DNA of 35,062 bases from Pandoraea captiosa (GCF_902459775.1 NZ_CABPSQ010000023.1:1-35062), one strand, 5' to 3'. Positions 1 through 7,513 are shown, counted from the stretch's first letter. Notes: generated from the sequence alone by a model not told the origin. Made by a program: numbers and translations.

Positions 1-440
1 TGCTCGGGCGCATGAAGAACAGAAGTTTTTAACCTCGGACTCTAAAAGCGTTTCGGACTAAAACCGGGGGCAGGTCAATGTGGGTATGGCCAGTCGATTT
101 GCCAGCATTATGCCAGCATGTCCTGCGGAAACCTTATGAGACAGGTATTGTTCTGGGGTTCGAGTCCCGTCCTCCCAGTCCCGCTTGCGACATAATAGGG
201 AAGGGCGATCCAGATGACCTGTTGGGGTGTTAGTTCGATCGATGAGGCGAGGTTGTTCTTGGCGCTGCCGGATGTGGCGACGTTCGTCGGCGAACCTGCG
301 CCGAAATCGGTATCCCAGGGGCGAAAAATTCGGAATGCATCTCTGGAAACCCGCATGAAATGGTGTGCAGATGACGTTTGTTTATTCCGAAATCTTTTTG
401 ATAACTAGCTGATTTTGAATGAAAATGGCCGATTTTGGGA
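1..440. other. End of an integrated element, no supportable gene
   Basis: This stretch has no convincing coding region. The small open frames here (64 aa rightward from 214, 82 aa leftward from 356) have no ribosome-binding site and no recognisable motif. Because the tRNA-His fragment at 441-490 points rightward, the element that created it should lie to its left, so this is probably the distal tip of a genomic island or prophage whose body is outside the window. Confidence 0.4.
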
Positions 441-490
441 CTGGATTGTGATTCCAGTCGTCGTGGGTTCGAGTCCCATCGGTCACCCCA
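441..490 (+). other. 3' half of tRNA-His(GTG), probable attachment-site duplicate
   Basis: The sequence contains the full anticodon arm (stem 441-445 with 453-457, loop TTGTGAT with anticodon GTG at 448-450), variable loop, T arm (463-479, loop TTCGAGT) and 3' acceptor strand ending in CCA at 488-490. An unpaired C at 487 fits the histidine discriminator base. The D arm and 5' acceptor strand are absent: the bases before 441 are AT-rich and unrelated. A tRNA 3' half bounded at the anticodon stem is the usual scar of a tyrosine recombinase that integrates into a tRNA gene. The intact gene should lie to the left of the window. Confidence 0.75.
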
Positions 491-602
491 AAATTCCCTT
501 GTAGTTCAAAGCATTAAGCATTTCTCATTTTCCCAGTCCGGGAAACTTTCCCTGCTAAAAGTCAAAATTTTTCCGCTTTCGCTGCGCTGCCTTCGCCGTT
601 TG

Positions 603-922
603 TTATGCCGCGCTAATGGGTCGACGTCGAGCGATTTTCCGGACTGACAATGATCGAGGGGCGCAACTCGCCTGCGGCGCCACGCGCAGCACGATTTCCT
701 GAAACTTTGCGAAGAGTGAAAATCCTTGGCCCGCGGGTTCGAGAGCGCTGACGCGCAATCCTTCGCGGACCAGTTGACAGCTCAGCAGATGGGGTCCTGC
801 CCCGACTTCCAGCACTTCGGCGCCCCAGGCGAGTCCGCCGGGGTCCTGGTCGAGCTACCGACAGCGAAAAGCGCTTCGTTCGCATAGGTCTCGAAGGTTT
901 TGGGCCGGTCCGGAGCGTTCAT
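603..922 (-). pseudogene. Decayed SAM-dependent methyltransferase (frameshifted and truncated)
   Basis: Read leftward, an ATG at 922 opens a peptide starting MNAPDRPKTFETYANEALF. After about 25 codons the sense moves to another frame, which shows a clear class I methyltransferase motif I (LEVGAGPHLLSCQLVREG) followed by the second-strand acidic residue (ALEPAG). The frame then runs into unrelated sequence and stops at 603, so at most a third of a normal protein of this family remains. It lies 89 bp downstream of the transporter gene in the same direction and was probably the last gene of the sugar operon. Both the frameshift and the truncation are visible in the sequence; the former substrate is unknown. 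Confidence 0.55.
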
Positions 923-1011
923 TTCCGGGATCAGTGACGGGCGGTTCGTGTTTGCGAGGCGGCGAGCGATTTTTAAATCGTGTTACGAGTGCATGGTGTC
1001 TGACGCCTGCG

Positions 1012-1374
1012 TTACTGCCCGGTAGCGACGCCAATCGTAATGCCTGCGAGGATCAAACCGGCCGCTACCACCGTCGCCAGACTTATCTGCTCCCCCAAGA
1101 ACCAATGCGCGCCAATGATCACCATGACAAACGTCACGCCAATGTATATCGGGAATGCAACGGCGAGCGGAAGTCGCGTAACGATGACCATCCAGCCGAT
1201 TGACGCCAGGAAAGCAGCTCCGTACGCGGACGCGATCAGCGGGTCGCGCAGCATGACCGCAAGTTTCGACGCCAGCGTATCGCCTGCCGCGACCCCCGCT
1301 GCCCGAAGCTTTATCATGATCTGGCTGTATGCAACGAGCAGCGCGACTGGGATGACGAGAAGAAACGTTTTCAT
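1012..1374 (-). CDS. Four-helix EamA/SMR-family transporter, possible lipid-linked sugar flippase subunit
   Basis: A 120-residue membrane protein with four predicted transmembrane segments (about residues 3-20, 34-55, 68-90 and 96-117). Length and layout fit the small multidrug resistance/EamA group, which includes the ArnE and ArnF subunits that flip undecaprenyl-phosphate-aminoarabinose. Family membership is read from topology and residue pattern; the flippase role is inferred from its place at the end of a sugar operon, 59 bp after the aminotransferase, and from the ArnC-like transferase upstream. Known Arn flippases are heterodimers, yet only one such gene is visible here. A generic drug or metabolite exporter remains possible. 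No strong Shine-Dalgarno is visible before the ATG. Confidence 0.7.
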   Translation of the reverse strand: MKTFLLVIPVALLVAYSQIMIKLRAAGVAAGDTLASKLAVMLRDPLIASAYGAAFLASIGWMVIVTRLPLAVAFPIYIGVTFVMVIIGAHWFLGEQISLATVVAAGLILAGITIGVATGQ

Positions 1375-1433
1375 GGGTGATTAAACACAACGCTATATGT
1401 CGATGAGATGGCCGACGCGTTGGTAGTTCCTGT

Positions 1434-2579
1434 TTATCGGTTCGTGCACGTCTGCGCCAGGGCTTGCACGATGTGTTCCTGGTGGCTCGGCGTCAGACCG
1501 ATCCACATCGGCAGACGTACCAGACGTTCGGCGTGATGATCGGTCGTCGTCAGCTCACCGTGTGTGCGCCCATAGCGCAGCCCCCCGGGGGACGAGTGCA
1601 ACGGAACATAGTGGAATACGGAATGCACTCCGCAAGCCTTTAGCGCACCGAGTACTGCCTGCCGGTCGATACCGTCCGCAAGCAAAACGTAGTACATGTG
1701 TGCGTTATGTTCGCAATCCCTTGGGACGATAGGGCGCCGAAGCGCGCCGCTCGCTTCTAGCGGCGCCAGAGCGTCGTGATAATAATTCCAGATATCGAGG
1801 CGTTGCCGGGTAATGCCTTCGGCCTGCTCCAACTGGGCCCATAGGAATGCGGCGATCAATTCCCCCGGCAGGAAGGACGAGCCCACCTCCTGCCACGTGT
1901 ATTTGTCGACTTCTCCTCGAAAGAACCGGCTTCGGTCTGTTCCCTTTTCACGAATGATTTCTGCCCGTTGAATATGCGCGGGATCGTTGACGAGCAACGC
2001 ACCGCCTTCGCCGGATATCACGTTTTTCGTTTCATGGAAACTGAGTGCCCCGAATGTTCCGATGCTGCCCAGCTTTCGGCCCTTGTAGGTGGACTCAATA
2101 CCTTGTGCAGCGTCTTCCACAACGGCGAGGTCGCGACGCTTCGCGATATCCATAAGCGCGTCCATGTCGCACGAAACCCCGGCATAATGCACCGGCACGA
2201 TCGCCCGGGTGCGTGGGGTGATGGCGTCTTCTACCTTGCGCTCATCCAGGTTCAGCGTGTCGTCGCGGATGTCGACGAATACGGGAACGCCTCCGCGAAG
2301 TACGAATGCGTTAGCTGTCGAGACGAACGTATACGACGGCATGATGATCTCGTCACCCGGCTGAATGTCGAGTAGCAAGGCGGCTAACTCGAGTGCTGCG
2401 GTGCATGAGTGGGTCAATAGCGCCTTACGGGCGCCCGTGCGGGCTTCGAGCCATTCATGGCAGCGCTTGGTGAACGGGCCATCGCCGGCAAGCCGATGCC
2501 ATTCGTTGGCTTGCGAAATGTACTCCAGTTCCTTGCCCGTCATGAATGGGCGATTGAATTCGATTTTTTCCGAGTTCAT
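1434..2579 (-). CDS. wecE: dTDP-4-amino-4,6-dideoxygalactose transaminase (WecE/RffA-like)
   Basis: A PLP-dependent DegT/DnrJ/EryC1 sugar aminotransferase of 381 residues, close in length to E. coli WecE. The family converts dTDP-4-keto-6-deoxy-D-glucose to dTDP-4-amino-4,6-dideoxy-D-galactose using glutamate. Visible landmarks are LLTHSCTAALELAALLLDIQ (residues 54-73), GDEIIMPSYTFVSTANAFVLR (75-95), the PLP-ring aspartate in VEDAAQG (D156) and the Schiff-base lysine in SFHETKN (K185). Similarity to WecE is high along the whole length. The frame extends further upstream, but the start at 2579 (MNSEKIEFNRPF) matches the family. It lies 34 bp after the methyltransferase. WecE normally serves enterobacterial common antigen; no other ECA genes are visible, so use in a different glycan is likely. 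The dTDP-sugar precursor must come from rmlAB elsewhere. Confidence 0.85.
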   Translation of the reverse strand: MNSEKIEFNRPFMTGKELEYISQANEWHRLAGDGPFTKRCHEWLEARTGARKALLTHSCTAALELAALLLDIQPGDEIIMPSYTFVSTANAFVLRGGVPVFVDIRDDTLNLDERKVEDAITPRTRAIVPVHYAGVSCDMDALMDIAKRRDLAVVEDAAQGIESTYKGRKLGSIGTFGALSFHETKNVISGEGGALLVNDPAHIQRAEIIREKGTDRSRFFRGEVDKYTWQEVGSSFLPGELIAAFLWAQLEQAEGITRQRLDIWNYYHDALAPLEASGALRRPIVPRDCEHNAHMYYVLLADGIDRQAVLGALKACGVHSVFHYVPLHSSPGGLRYGRTHGELTTTDHHAERLVRLPMWIGLTPSHQEHIVQALAQTCTNR

Positions 2580-2613
2580 AGGCTGGCAGTAAGAAAGATA
2601 AAAAACGTGTGCA

Positions 2614-3234
2614 TTAATCCAGCTCGCAAACGAGATGGCAATGCGTGTAGGGAATCCACGATTTGTGACGGACTGTCGCCTGAACGCGGCTGAAGGCCTG
2701 CTGCGCAAGGGCGTTGTACCCTTCGCGAGTTCGCACATTCTGGCCCCTGTCGCTTTTGACGAGCCAGCGTGCGATAGCATTCTGATCGTCGGTAAAGCAG
2801 GGGTCCAACGTCACTACGCGACCGCCCGGCGCGAGGCGCGCGGCGACCATGCGCAGAACGGCAATGGCATCCTGGTCGTCAAGGTGGTGGAGCAGCCCGA
2901 TGGCGATGACCCGGTCGAATCGAGGCAAGGCCGCGAGCCTGTCTTCGTCGACCATCGCGCATGTGAACCGCGCATTGCGCGCGGAGAACCGAGCGTTGGC
3001 CTGGGCAATGTATCGCTCACTGATGTCGAAGCCGTAGTATTCGACGTCCGGCAAATGAGCGAGGATGTCGGCGGGACCGCAACCGATGTCCAGTACACGC
3101 ATCCCGCTGCTCGCCATCAGGTACTCGTTGACATAGTTGGCGCGATCCCGCTCCGCTCCCATGAACCGCTGAAAACCGGAATAGACGGCCGGATGCGACA
3201 GAATGCTGCGGATACCGTGAGTGATTTGCGCCAT
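2614..3234 (-). CDS. Class I SAM-dependent methyltransferase
   Basis: A 206-residue protein with a canonical methyltransferase fold: motif I VLDIGCGPAD (residues 48-57), an acidic second strand ending YYGFDIS, a DRVIAIGLLHHLDD segment (motif IV region) and APGGRVVTLDP (post-motif). An upstream AGGAG about 10 bases before the ATG supports the start. It sits between the formyltransferase (47 bp upstream) and the aminotransferase (34 bp downstream), so its substrate is probably the same nucleotide- or lipid-linked amino sugar, as an O- or N-methylation; that is inference from position. Nothing in the sequence distinguishes sugar from small-molecule methylation. Confidence 0.8.
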   Translation of the reverse strand: MAQITHGIRSILSHPAVYSGFQRFMGAERDRANYVNEYLMASSGMRVLDIGCGPADILAHLPDVEYYGFDISERYIAQANARFSARNARFTCAMVDEDRLAALPRFDRVIAIGLLHHLDDQDAIAVLRMVAARLAPGGRVVTLDPCFTDDQNAIARWLVKSDRGQNVRTREGYNALAQQAFSRVQATVRHKSWIPYTHCHLVCELD

Positions 3235-3281
3235 GGCGGCGAATCTCCTGAGGCTTTGGATATTTGACGGCGCAGAGGGCG

Positions 3282-3986
3282 TCAGGAACGGGGGCGCGAA
3301 ATTGTCGCGTGGCTTGGGTAACGCGCAAGAGTTTGCCAGAAGTCGTCGTCGAAGGCGGACGTCGAAAACGGCAATGGCGGATTGAAAGCGACCTCTCTGT
3401 CATGTAGTCGGCAGGTAGAAACCTCCACCATGTCGGCGCGACTCGCCAGCGCGCCCAATAGTGTCAGGCAACCGGCTCTGAAGACCGCGTCCATCACGGT
3501 ATCGACGGTATCCTCCGGATCCGTCGGGATGACTGCTTGCGCAATAGGGCGCCCTGCGTCGACTTCGACGGTCACATCATGTGCGGTCACGCCGATAAAC
3601 TTGGCGCCCTCCGCGAGTGCCGCCTTGACCGGTGCTGTGCCGATCATGCCCGCGTAAGCGGGCAACAATGAGTAATGCAAGTTGACCAGCTTTCCCGCGA
3701 ACGCCTCGACGAGCGCCGGGCCGAGAATGCGGTGAACGTTGGTAACGACGATATCGGCGCCCGCGTCGGCCAACGCGGCGCCAATGTTTACCTGCTCTGT
3801 TCGGGAGAAATCCATTACCCGCGTCGAGATCCCCTGATCTCGCGCGAACTGATTTGCAAGGCATTCGCGGTCGGTCAGCACAATGCAAAGACGCGCGTCC
3901 CCAAGCAGGCCCAATGTGATGGCCTGCGCGACGAAGCGAAGATTGCCTCCGCCGCCCGAGCAAAGGAAAGCGATCTTGCGTGTCAT
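3282..3986 (-). CDS. PurN/ArnA-type formyltransferase, probable sugar N-formyltransferase
   Basis: A 234-residue protein of the formyl-transferase (GART) fold, which moves a formyl group from 10-formyltetrahydrofolate to an amine. The N-terminus KIAFLCSGGGGNL (residues 4-15) matches the PurN nucleotide loop. The catalytic set is intact: N102 and H104 in NLHYSLLP (102-109), H136 in VTAHDVT and D143 in VEVDAGRP. The ATG overlaps the glycosyltransferase stop by 4 bp (ATGA at 3983-3986), indicating translational coupling. Beside a WecE-type aminotransferase, the likely acceptor is the 4-amino group of a dideoxyhexose, as in dTDP-Qui4N and dTDP-Fuc4N formyltransferases or ArnA. A true PurN is unlikely because it would not be embedded in a glycan operon. 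Fold and catalytic residues are seen; the substrate is inferred. Confidence 0.75.
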   Translation of the reverse strand: MTRKIAFLCSGGGGNLRFVAQAITLGLLGDARLCIVLTDRECLANQFARDQGISTRVMDFSRTEQVNIGAALADAGADIVVTNVHRILGPALVEAFAGKLVNLHYSLLPAYAGMIGTAPVKAALAEGAKFIGVTAHDVTVEVDAGRPIAQAVIPTDPEDTVDTVMDAVFRAGCLTLLGALASRADMVEVSTCRLHDREVAFNPPLPFSTSAFDDDFWQTLARYPSHATISRPRS

Positions 3987-4909
3987 AGCGGGCGACGGAA
4001 GACCTGACGCACAATGGTGTACGGGCGATGCTTCGTTTCCAAAAAGACCTTGGAAAGGTAAATACCAATGACGCCCACGCTCGACATCAGCAATCCGCCA
4101 ATCAGCCAAATCGATGCCATGACCGATGTCCATCCCGAGGGCGGTCGGTTAAAGAAAAGCCAGTGAACGAGCAGAAAGACGACATAGGCGGCTGCCATCA
4201 ACGAGATGGTCACCCCGGTGTAGAAAATGCCGACAAGCGGTGCATTGCTGAACGATGTGATCGAGTTCACCAGCAACGACACTTTTTTTCGGAAGGTGTA
4301 CGTCGATGAACTGTTGCTGAGCTTGCTGACCGTGAGTGCGGTTTGCGCAAAACCGGTGATGTGCCAGAGGCCCGCCATGAAAACTTCTCGTTCCCGATGC
4401 TGGAGGAGGGCGTCGACATAGCGGCGGGACATCAGGCGAGCCGTGACGAGATTGGCTGGCAGTTGCATGTCGCTCAACCAGTTGAAAAGCAACCAGAACC
4501 ACTGGCCGCTCAGGCGCTCGAACCATCCGCCTTTGCGTGTGGCCTGCACGCCATAGGCGACATCACTGGAAGCCGCCTCGCGGGCCGCCGCAAAATCGGG
4601 CAGCCACTCGGGCGACTCTTCGAGGTCACAGTCGATCAGAAAGACGTTATCGCCACAGGACTGCGCCAGACCGGTCATCATTGCCTTGTGATGCCCGAAA
4701 TTTCGAGACAAGTCCACCACAACGGTGTGGCTGTCTGCCTGTGCGATATCGAGCACACGCGCCAGGCTGTCGTCGGGCGAGCCGTCGTTGACATAGACGA
4801 TTTCATAATCGTCTTGCGCGAACGCCCGTGCCGCAGCACTAGCTCGACGATGAAACTCGTCGAGAAAACCGCTCGAACGGTACAGTGTAGTGACAATGGA
4901 GAGTTTCAC
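3983..4909 (-). CDS. Family 2 membrane glycosyltransferase (ArnC/GtrB/DPM1-like)
   Basis: A 308-residue GT-A transferase with a cytoplasmic catalytic domain and two C-terminal transmembrane helices (about 224-252 and 263-285), the layout of ArnC, GtrB and YfdH, which transfer a sugar from a nucleotide to undecaprenyl phosphate. Motifs seen: SIVTTLYRSS (4-13), YVNDGSPDDS (39-48), SRNFGHHKAMMTGL (68-81, close to the ArnC NFGxHxA motif), DXD as DCDLEE (93-98) and ARLMSRR (157-163). The start is a GTG at 4909 that overlaps the stop of the preceding gene in a GTGA. Upstream in-frame ATGs lie inside that gene and are less likely. The product is probably a polyprenyl-phosphate-linked amino- or formamido-sugar; a non-ArnC acceptor cannot be excluded. 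Confidence 0.82.
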   Translation of the reverse strand: MKLSIVTTLYRSSGFLDEFHRRASAAARAFAQDDYEIVYVNDGSPDDSLARVLDIAQADSHTVVVDLSRNFGHHKAMMTGLAQSCGDNVFLIDCDLEESPEWLPDFAAAREAASSDVAYGVQATRKGGWFERLSGQWFWLLFNWLSDMQLPANLVTARLMSRRYVDALLQHREREVFMAGLWHITGFAQTALTVSKLSNSSSTYTFRKKVSLLVNSITSFSNAPLVGIFYTGVTISLMAAAYVVFLLVHWLFFNRPPSGWTSVMASIWLIGGLLMSSVGVIGIYLSKVFLETKHRPYTIVRQVFRRPL

Positions 4910-5595
4910 GTTCGCGAGCAGTTCAGATATTGGACGCTCTGGCGCCCACAGTTGAACAGGAGATCCAGAATCGAGACCTCGTGAATGAAGGGTCCCCACA
5001 GCTGGGGATATTCCCTGTAGGGGCCGTAATGAACCCACTCCACGCCGATGCCGGCCGCCTCAAATGCAGTTTCATCGAGATAATTGCGTGCCGACGGTCC
5101 GGACACGTAGACATTCGCACCAGCCTGTTGGCACAAGCTGATCAGACGCTCGGTCTTGCCCTGCGTCATTGCGTAATCCCACGACCACGTGATTTTCGTA
5201 TCGATCTCGAGAAATGCGCAGATCGATTCGATCAATTCTCGGTTGAACGTCGAGAGATGCGTGTGCTGGTTGTCGAGATATCGGGGGGCGAGCCAGTCAG
5301 CGATCTCGGGGAACGCCTTAGCGCCCTGATAATTGGCGCAGAGCGTCTTCCAGTGTCGTTGGGCCCATACCGTATCGGTGAACGTCACGTCCCGAATCTG
5401 GCGGTGAATCGACGAGCCCACAGGAATGGTCAGCCATTGGGCACCTGACGGCGTCTTCACCCGATTGCGGTTGCGCCAATCGTTTTTCGTAAACTGTACG
5501 TCGTCATACAAGATAAATTCATCGACGGCAGCGACGATTTCAAAGTATCCCTTCCACGGGACATAGTTGGACTGCAGAATGGCAACTTTCTTCAA
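4906..5595 (-). CDS. WbqC-family protein, first gene of the sugar operon
   Basis: A 229-residue member of the WbqC family, a group found in O-antigen and other glycan clusters with no firmly established reaction. The N-terminus (KKVAILQSNYVPWKGYFE), then ILYDDVQFTKNDWRNRN and the tryptophan-rich end are characteristic. The frame continues far upstream, but the family starts at the KKVAILQ motif. There a TTG at 5595 is preceded by GGAG with a 7-base gap, so I take TTG as the start. The last codons overlap the glycosyltransferase start (GTGA, 4906-4909). It is the promoter-proximal gene of the leftward operon. What it does in the pathway is unknown. Confidence 0.8.
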   Translation of the reverse strand: MKKVAILQSNYVPWKGYFEIVAAVDEFILYDDVQFTKNDWRNRNRVKTPSGAQWLTIPVGSSIHRQIRDVTFTDTVWAQRHWKTLCANYQGAKAFPEIADWLAPRYLDNQHTHLSTFNRELIESICAFLEIDTKITWSWDYAMTQGKTERLISLCQQAGANVYVSGPSARNYLDETAFEAAGIGVEWVHYGPYREYPQLWGPFIHEVSILDLLFNCGRQSVQYLNCSRT

Positions 5596-5966
5596 GGCCT
5601 CGCTCCGATCCTCTACGCGGCATGGCTCCGATTTGGCAAACGAATCGACGCAAACCGGAAGTGTAACCGATGGGGCTTCCGACTCTGGCGCGAACGCCCG
5701 GATTTTTGAGATGTCCCTGGGAAGGCCGCTGCGCGGCTTGGGCTCGCGCGCCCGCTGAAATCGGCTCGAAGCCGTTCGCGGCAAATGCGGGTACGCTCGA
5801 TTTCAGGCGTTGATTTCGCATGCGAAGCTTGGCAAGTGAAGCCCGGGGAGCGTGTGCTGCCGAGATTGCTTAGACGTCGATCATGAGTGATTTGGCCAAA
5901 TTCGAACGTCTCAGGTATATTTCAAAAAAATAATTGATAGGTCGGGGTGCTGAGTAATCAAACACA
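5596..5966. promoter_or_regulatory. Divergent intergenic region holding the sugar-operon promoter
   Basis: No gene is supported in these 371 bp. A marked AT-rich patch at about 5890-5945 sits between the leftward sugar operon and the rightward gene at 5967 and is the natural place for both promoters. A leftward TTGAAA hexamer is present near 5925-5930, but its partner -10 is poor, so no exact promoter is claimed. The patch leaves a leader of about 300 bases before the WbqC start. Confidence 0.3.
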
Positions 5967-6332
5967 ATGATTGCAGCGCGTAAGTTGGCGTTTTTCCTGG
6001 CGTCGGCATGTGCCAGCGGTTTAGTCCATGCCCAACCTCTCACGGATGCTGCGATATGCGGTGGCATGACCGCAATCGTGGCGACCTGGACATGTGGTGG
6101 GGCGGCAGGAGACGCTCTGTGTACGTTATGGGGCGTCGATGTCGCCGGTGCCGGGCAGTGGACCGACAAGAGTCGTTTCGTCATCGAAGGGCCGGAATCG
6201 GTGGTCCCGGCGACGTATGAAGAGGCATGCAAGGGTGGTCGATGTTCCAGTCCGGAGTACTCGGTCTGCTCGATACCTGTCACCCGTTCCGGCCAGACGC
6301 CCATTGCAGTGCTTCTGCGCTCCGGCTCGTGA
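5967..6332 (+). CDS. Small secreted cysteine-rich hypothetical protein
   Basis: A 121-residue protein not recognised as any family. It begins with a clear Sec signal peptide (MIAARKLAFFLASACASGLVHA, cleavage likely after residue 22). The mature part has six cysteines (in AIC, WTC, ALC, EAC, GRC and SVC contexts), an even number compatible with three disulfides in the periplasm or outside. No charge cluster, repeat or catalytic motif is visible. There is no good Shine-Dalgarno before the ATG, so the exact start is uncertain, although the signal peptide fits it. It stands alone, divergent from the sugar operon. Confidence 0.55.
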   Translation: MIAARKLAFFLASACASGLVHAQPLTDAAICGGMTAIVATWTCGGAAGDALCTLWGVDVAGAGQWTDKSRFVIEGPESVVPATYEEACKGGRCSSPEYSVCSIPVTRSGQTPIAVLLRSGS

Positions 6333-6602
6333 TACGGCATCACGCTCAAGGGCCATTCGCGCAAACCCCCGGCGGGTTCGCACGCCATTTCGGCGATCAC
6401 TTCCACGGATTCACGCCGCAGGCTGGCGGGCACGCTTCATGCTTCCGTCCGTGCTTCCGTCCGTGCTTCCCAGCGCGCACCCCCGCATGACCGGGAGCGC
6501 CCGCCAACATCGACACCTCCCCCAACCGCAAAGTTTGATCTAGGTCTAATTCGTCGTTCGACGCACGCCGCCGGGCAGGGCGGGGCGGTCCATAATGGGT
6601 TC
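6333..6602. other. Intergenic stretch without a gene
   Basis: I see no gene here. It contains the 12-bp tandem repeat at 6441-6470 and, further right, the beginning of the candidate structured RNA. Several frames are open by chance because of the GC content, but none has a ribosome-binding site or a recognisable product. Confidence 0.4.
6441..6470. repeat. 12-bp tandem repeat, 2.5 copies
   Basis: Two perfect copies of GCTTCCGTCCGT (6441-6464) followed by GCTTCC. It lies 109 bp downstream of the secreted protein gene and belongs to the family of unrelated short tandem repeats found beside stop codons in this window. Confidence 0.8.
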
Positions 6603-6695
6603 GTCATGTTTTCATGACCCTGTCTTCCCGGGGTGACCATGGTGCCCCATGCGTCCCGGTTTAAAGCCCACCTCCCTCAGGTGGGTTTTTTTTCG
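6590..6695 (+). ncRNA. Candidate structured small RNA ending in a terminator
   Basis: Within a region with no gene, three potential hairpins follow each other: GTCATG-TTTT-CATGAC at 6603-6618, a GC-rich stem built around 6628-6659, and a strong intrinsic terminator at 6667-6693. No coding gene lies close upstream on this strand (the nearest stop is at 6332), so the terminator needs another explanation. A CATAAT hexamer at about 6591-6596 could be a -10 box. I do not recognise an RNA family. It could also be the untranslated leader of the gene at 6816. Confidence 0.35.
6667..6693 (+). terminator. Rho-independent terminator
   Basis: A perfect 7-bp stem CCCACCT/AGGTGGG with a 5-base loop is followed by eight T residues (6686-6693), giving a strong rightward terminator about 120 bp before the DUF1488-like gene. 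Confidence 0.75.
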
Positions 6696-6815
6696 CCCGG
6701 ATTGTGCTGTTTGCGCCATTGGCGTGCCGTCGCCACGTCACCGATCGAAGTCGAACGTGCTAGGATTTTTGGCAAGACCGCGCGTTTTTCGACCTTCGTG
6801 ACATCGGAGACACCC

Positions 6816-7070
6816 ATGAGCACCTTTCTGCACGGCGGCCTCGGGCTGGGCAGTGACGGCGAGTCCGTACGATTTAATGTCAATGTTGACGGCAAGGTAT
6901 GGACTTGCCAGATCGGGCGCGCGTCACTGAACCGTCTCTCGGGCGTCGACGCAGGCGGGGAAGCCCTTTTCGATCAGTTTGTCGATTTTGAAGATGAAAT
7001 CGTCGAACTGGCCGCGAAAACGGTCGCCAACGGAGCAGCCACCGAACCGGTCGACGTGACGGCGCCCTGA
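6816..7070 (+). CDS. Small DUF1488-like protein
   Basis: An 84-residue cytoplasmic protein. The pattern (ESVRFNVNVDGKVWTCQIGRASLNRL near the N-terminus, then an acidic helix FVDFEDEIVELAAKTVANG) resembles the DUF1488 group of short proteins common in Burkholderiales, whose function is unknown. The start at 6816 is chosen because GGAG lies 7-8 bases upstream (GGAGACACCCATG) and because the frame upstream has no family resemblance. No membrane segment or catalytic motif is seen. The next gene, at 7190, is also a short hypothetical in the same direction 119 bp away, so they may share a transcript. Confidence 0.6.
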   Translation: MSTFLHGGLGLGSDGESVRFNVNVDGKVWTCQIGRASLNRLSGVDAGGEALFDQFVDFEDEIVELAAKTVANGAATEPVDVTAP

Positions 7071-7189
7071 CGCGGCTGAACCGCGTTCTGGCCGACGCCA
7101 TCGACGCCGTTGCGTGAGGGGCGGCGCGCCGTGGTATGCAACTTCGCCGCCTGTGCGGCAATTCGCCAACCAGAAACAGGGAGTCCGTC

Positions 7190-7438
7190 ATGAGCTACGC
7201 ATCGCACGAGCAAATCTACGATTACCGCGCGGGCTATCGAATCCGCGTCCGTGCTTTTCAAAGCGAATACGCCGGCCCGTGGGACTATCTGGTGCAGGTG
7301 CTCAGGCACGACCAGCCGGAAGGACCGGAGGTGCGTTCGCCGGACGGCCATCGCGACAATCGCCTGGATGCGGAAATGGCCGGACGAAAAGCCGGTGAGC
7401 GCATCGTCGACGAATTGCTCGGAGACGGCGACGCCTGA
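7190..7438 (+). CDS. Conserved small hypothetical protein
   Basis: An 82-residue soluble, mixed-charge protein that I do not recognise. The start is supported by a purine-rich ACAGGGAG a few bases before the ATG at 7190. The sequence begins MSYASHEQIYDYRAGYRIRVRAFQSEYAGPW (first 20 residues matter most), has many aromatic and arginine residues in its first half and an acidic end. There is no signal peptide or membrane helix. It follows the DUF1488-like gene and is followed by two tandem-repeat tracts. Confidence 0.55.
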   Translation: MSYASHEQIYDYRAGYRIRVRAFQSEYAGPWDYLVQVLRHDQPEGPEVRSPDGHRDNRLDAEMAGRKAGERIVDELLGDGDA

Positions 7439-7466
7439 CGCCGGGCGGCATCACGCGCGACCTGAT

Positions 7467-7513
7467 GAGCGGCATATCGAGCGGCATAACGAGCGGCATA
7501 CGAGCGGTATAAC
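7467..7513. repeat. 12-bp tandem repeat, 4 copies
   Basis: Four near-identical units of the form GAGCGGCATAAC (7467-7478, 7479-7490, an 11-base copy at 7491-7501, and 7502-7513 with one change). It begins 28 bp after the stop of the 82-residue gene. Confidence 0.8.

Noticed and set aside
158-181. T-arm-like sequence (GGTTCGAGTCCCG) suggesting a second tRNA remnant
   Set aside because: The stem around the loop has mismatches, no anticodon arm precedes it and no CCA follows.
214-408. Small rightward frame of 64 codons
   Set aside because: No ribosome-binding site, no motif, and an equally long frame on the other strand over the same bases.
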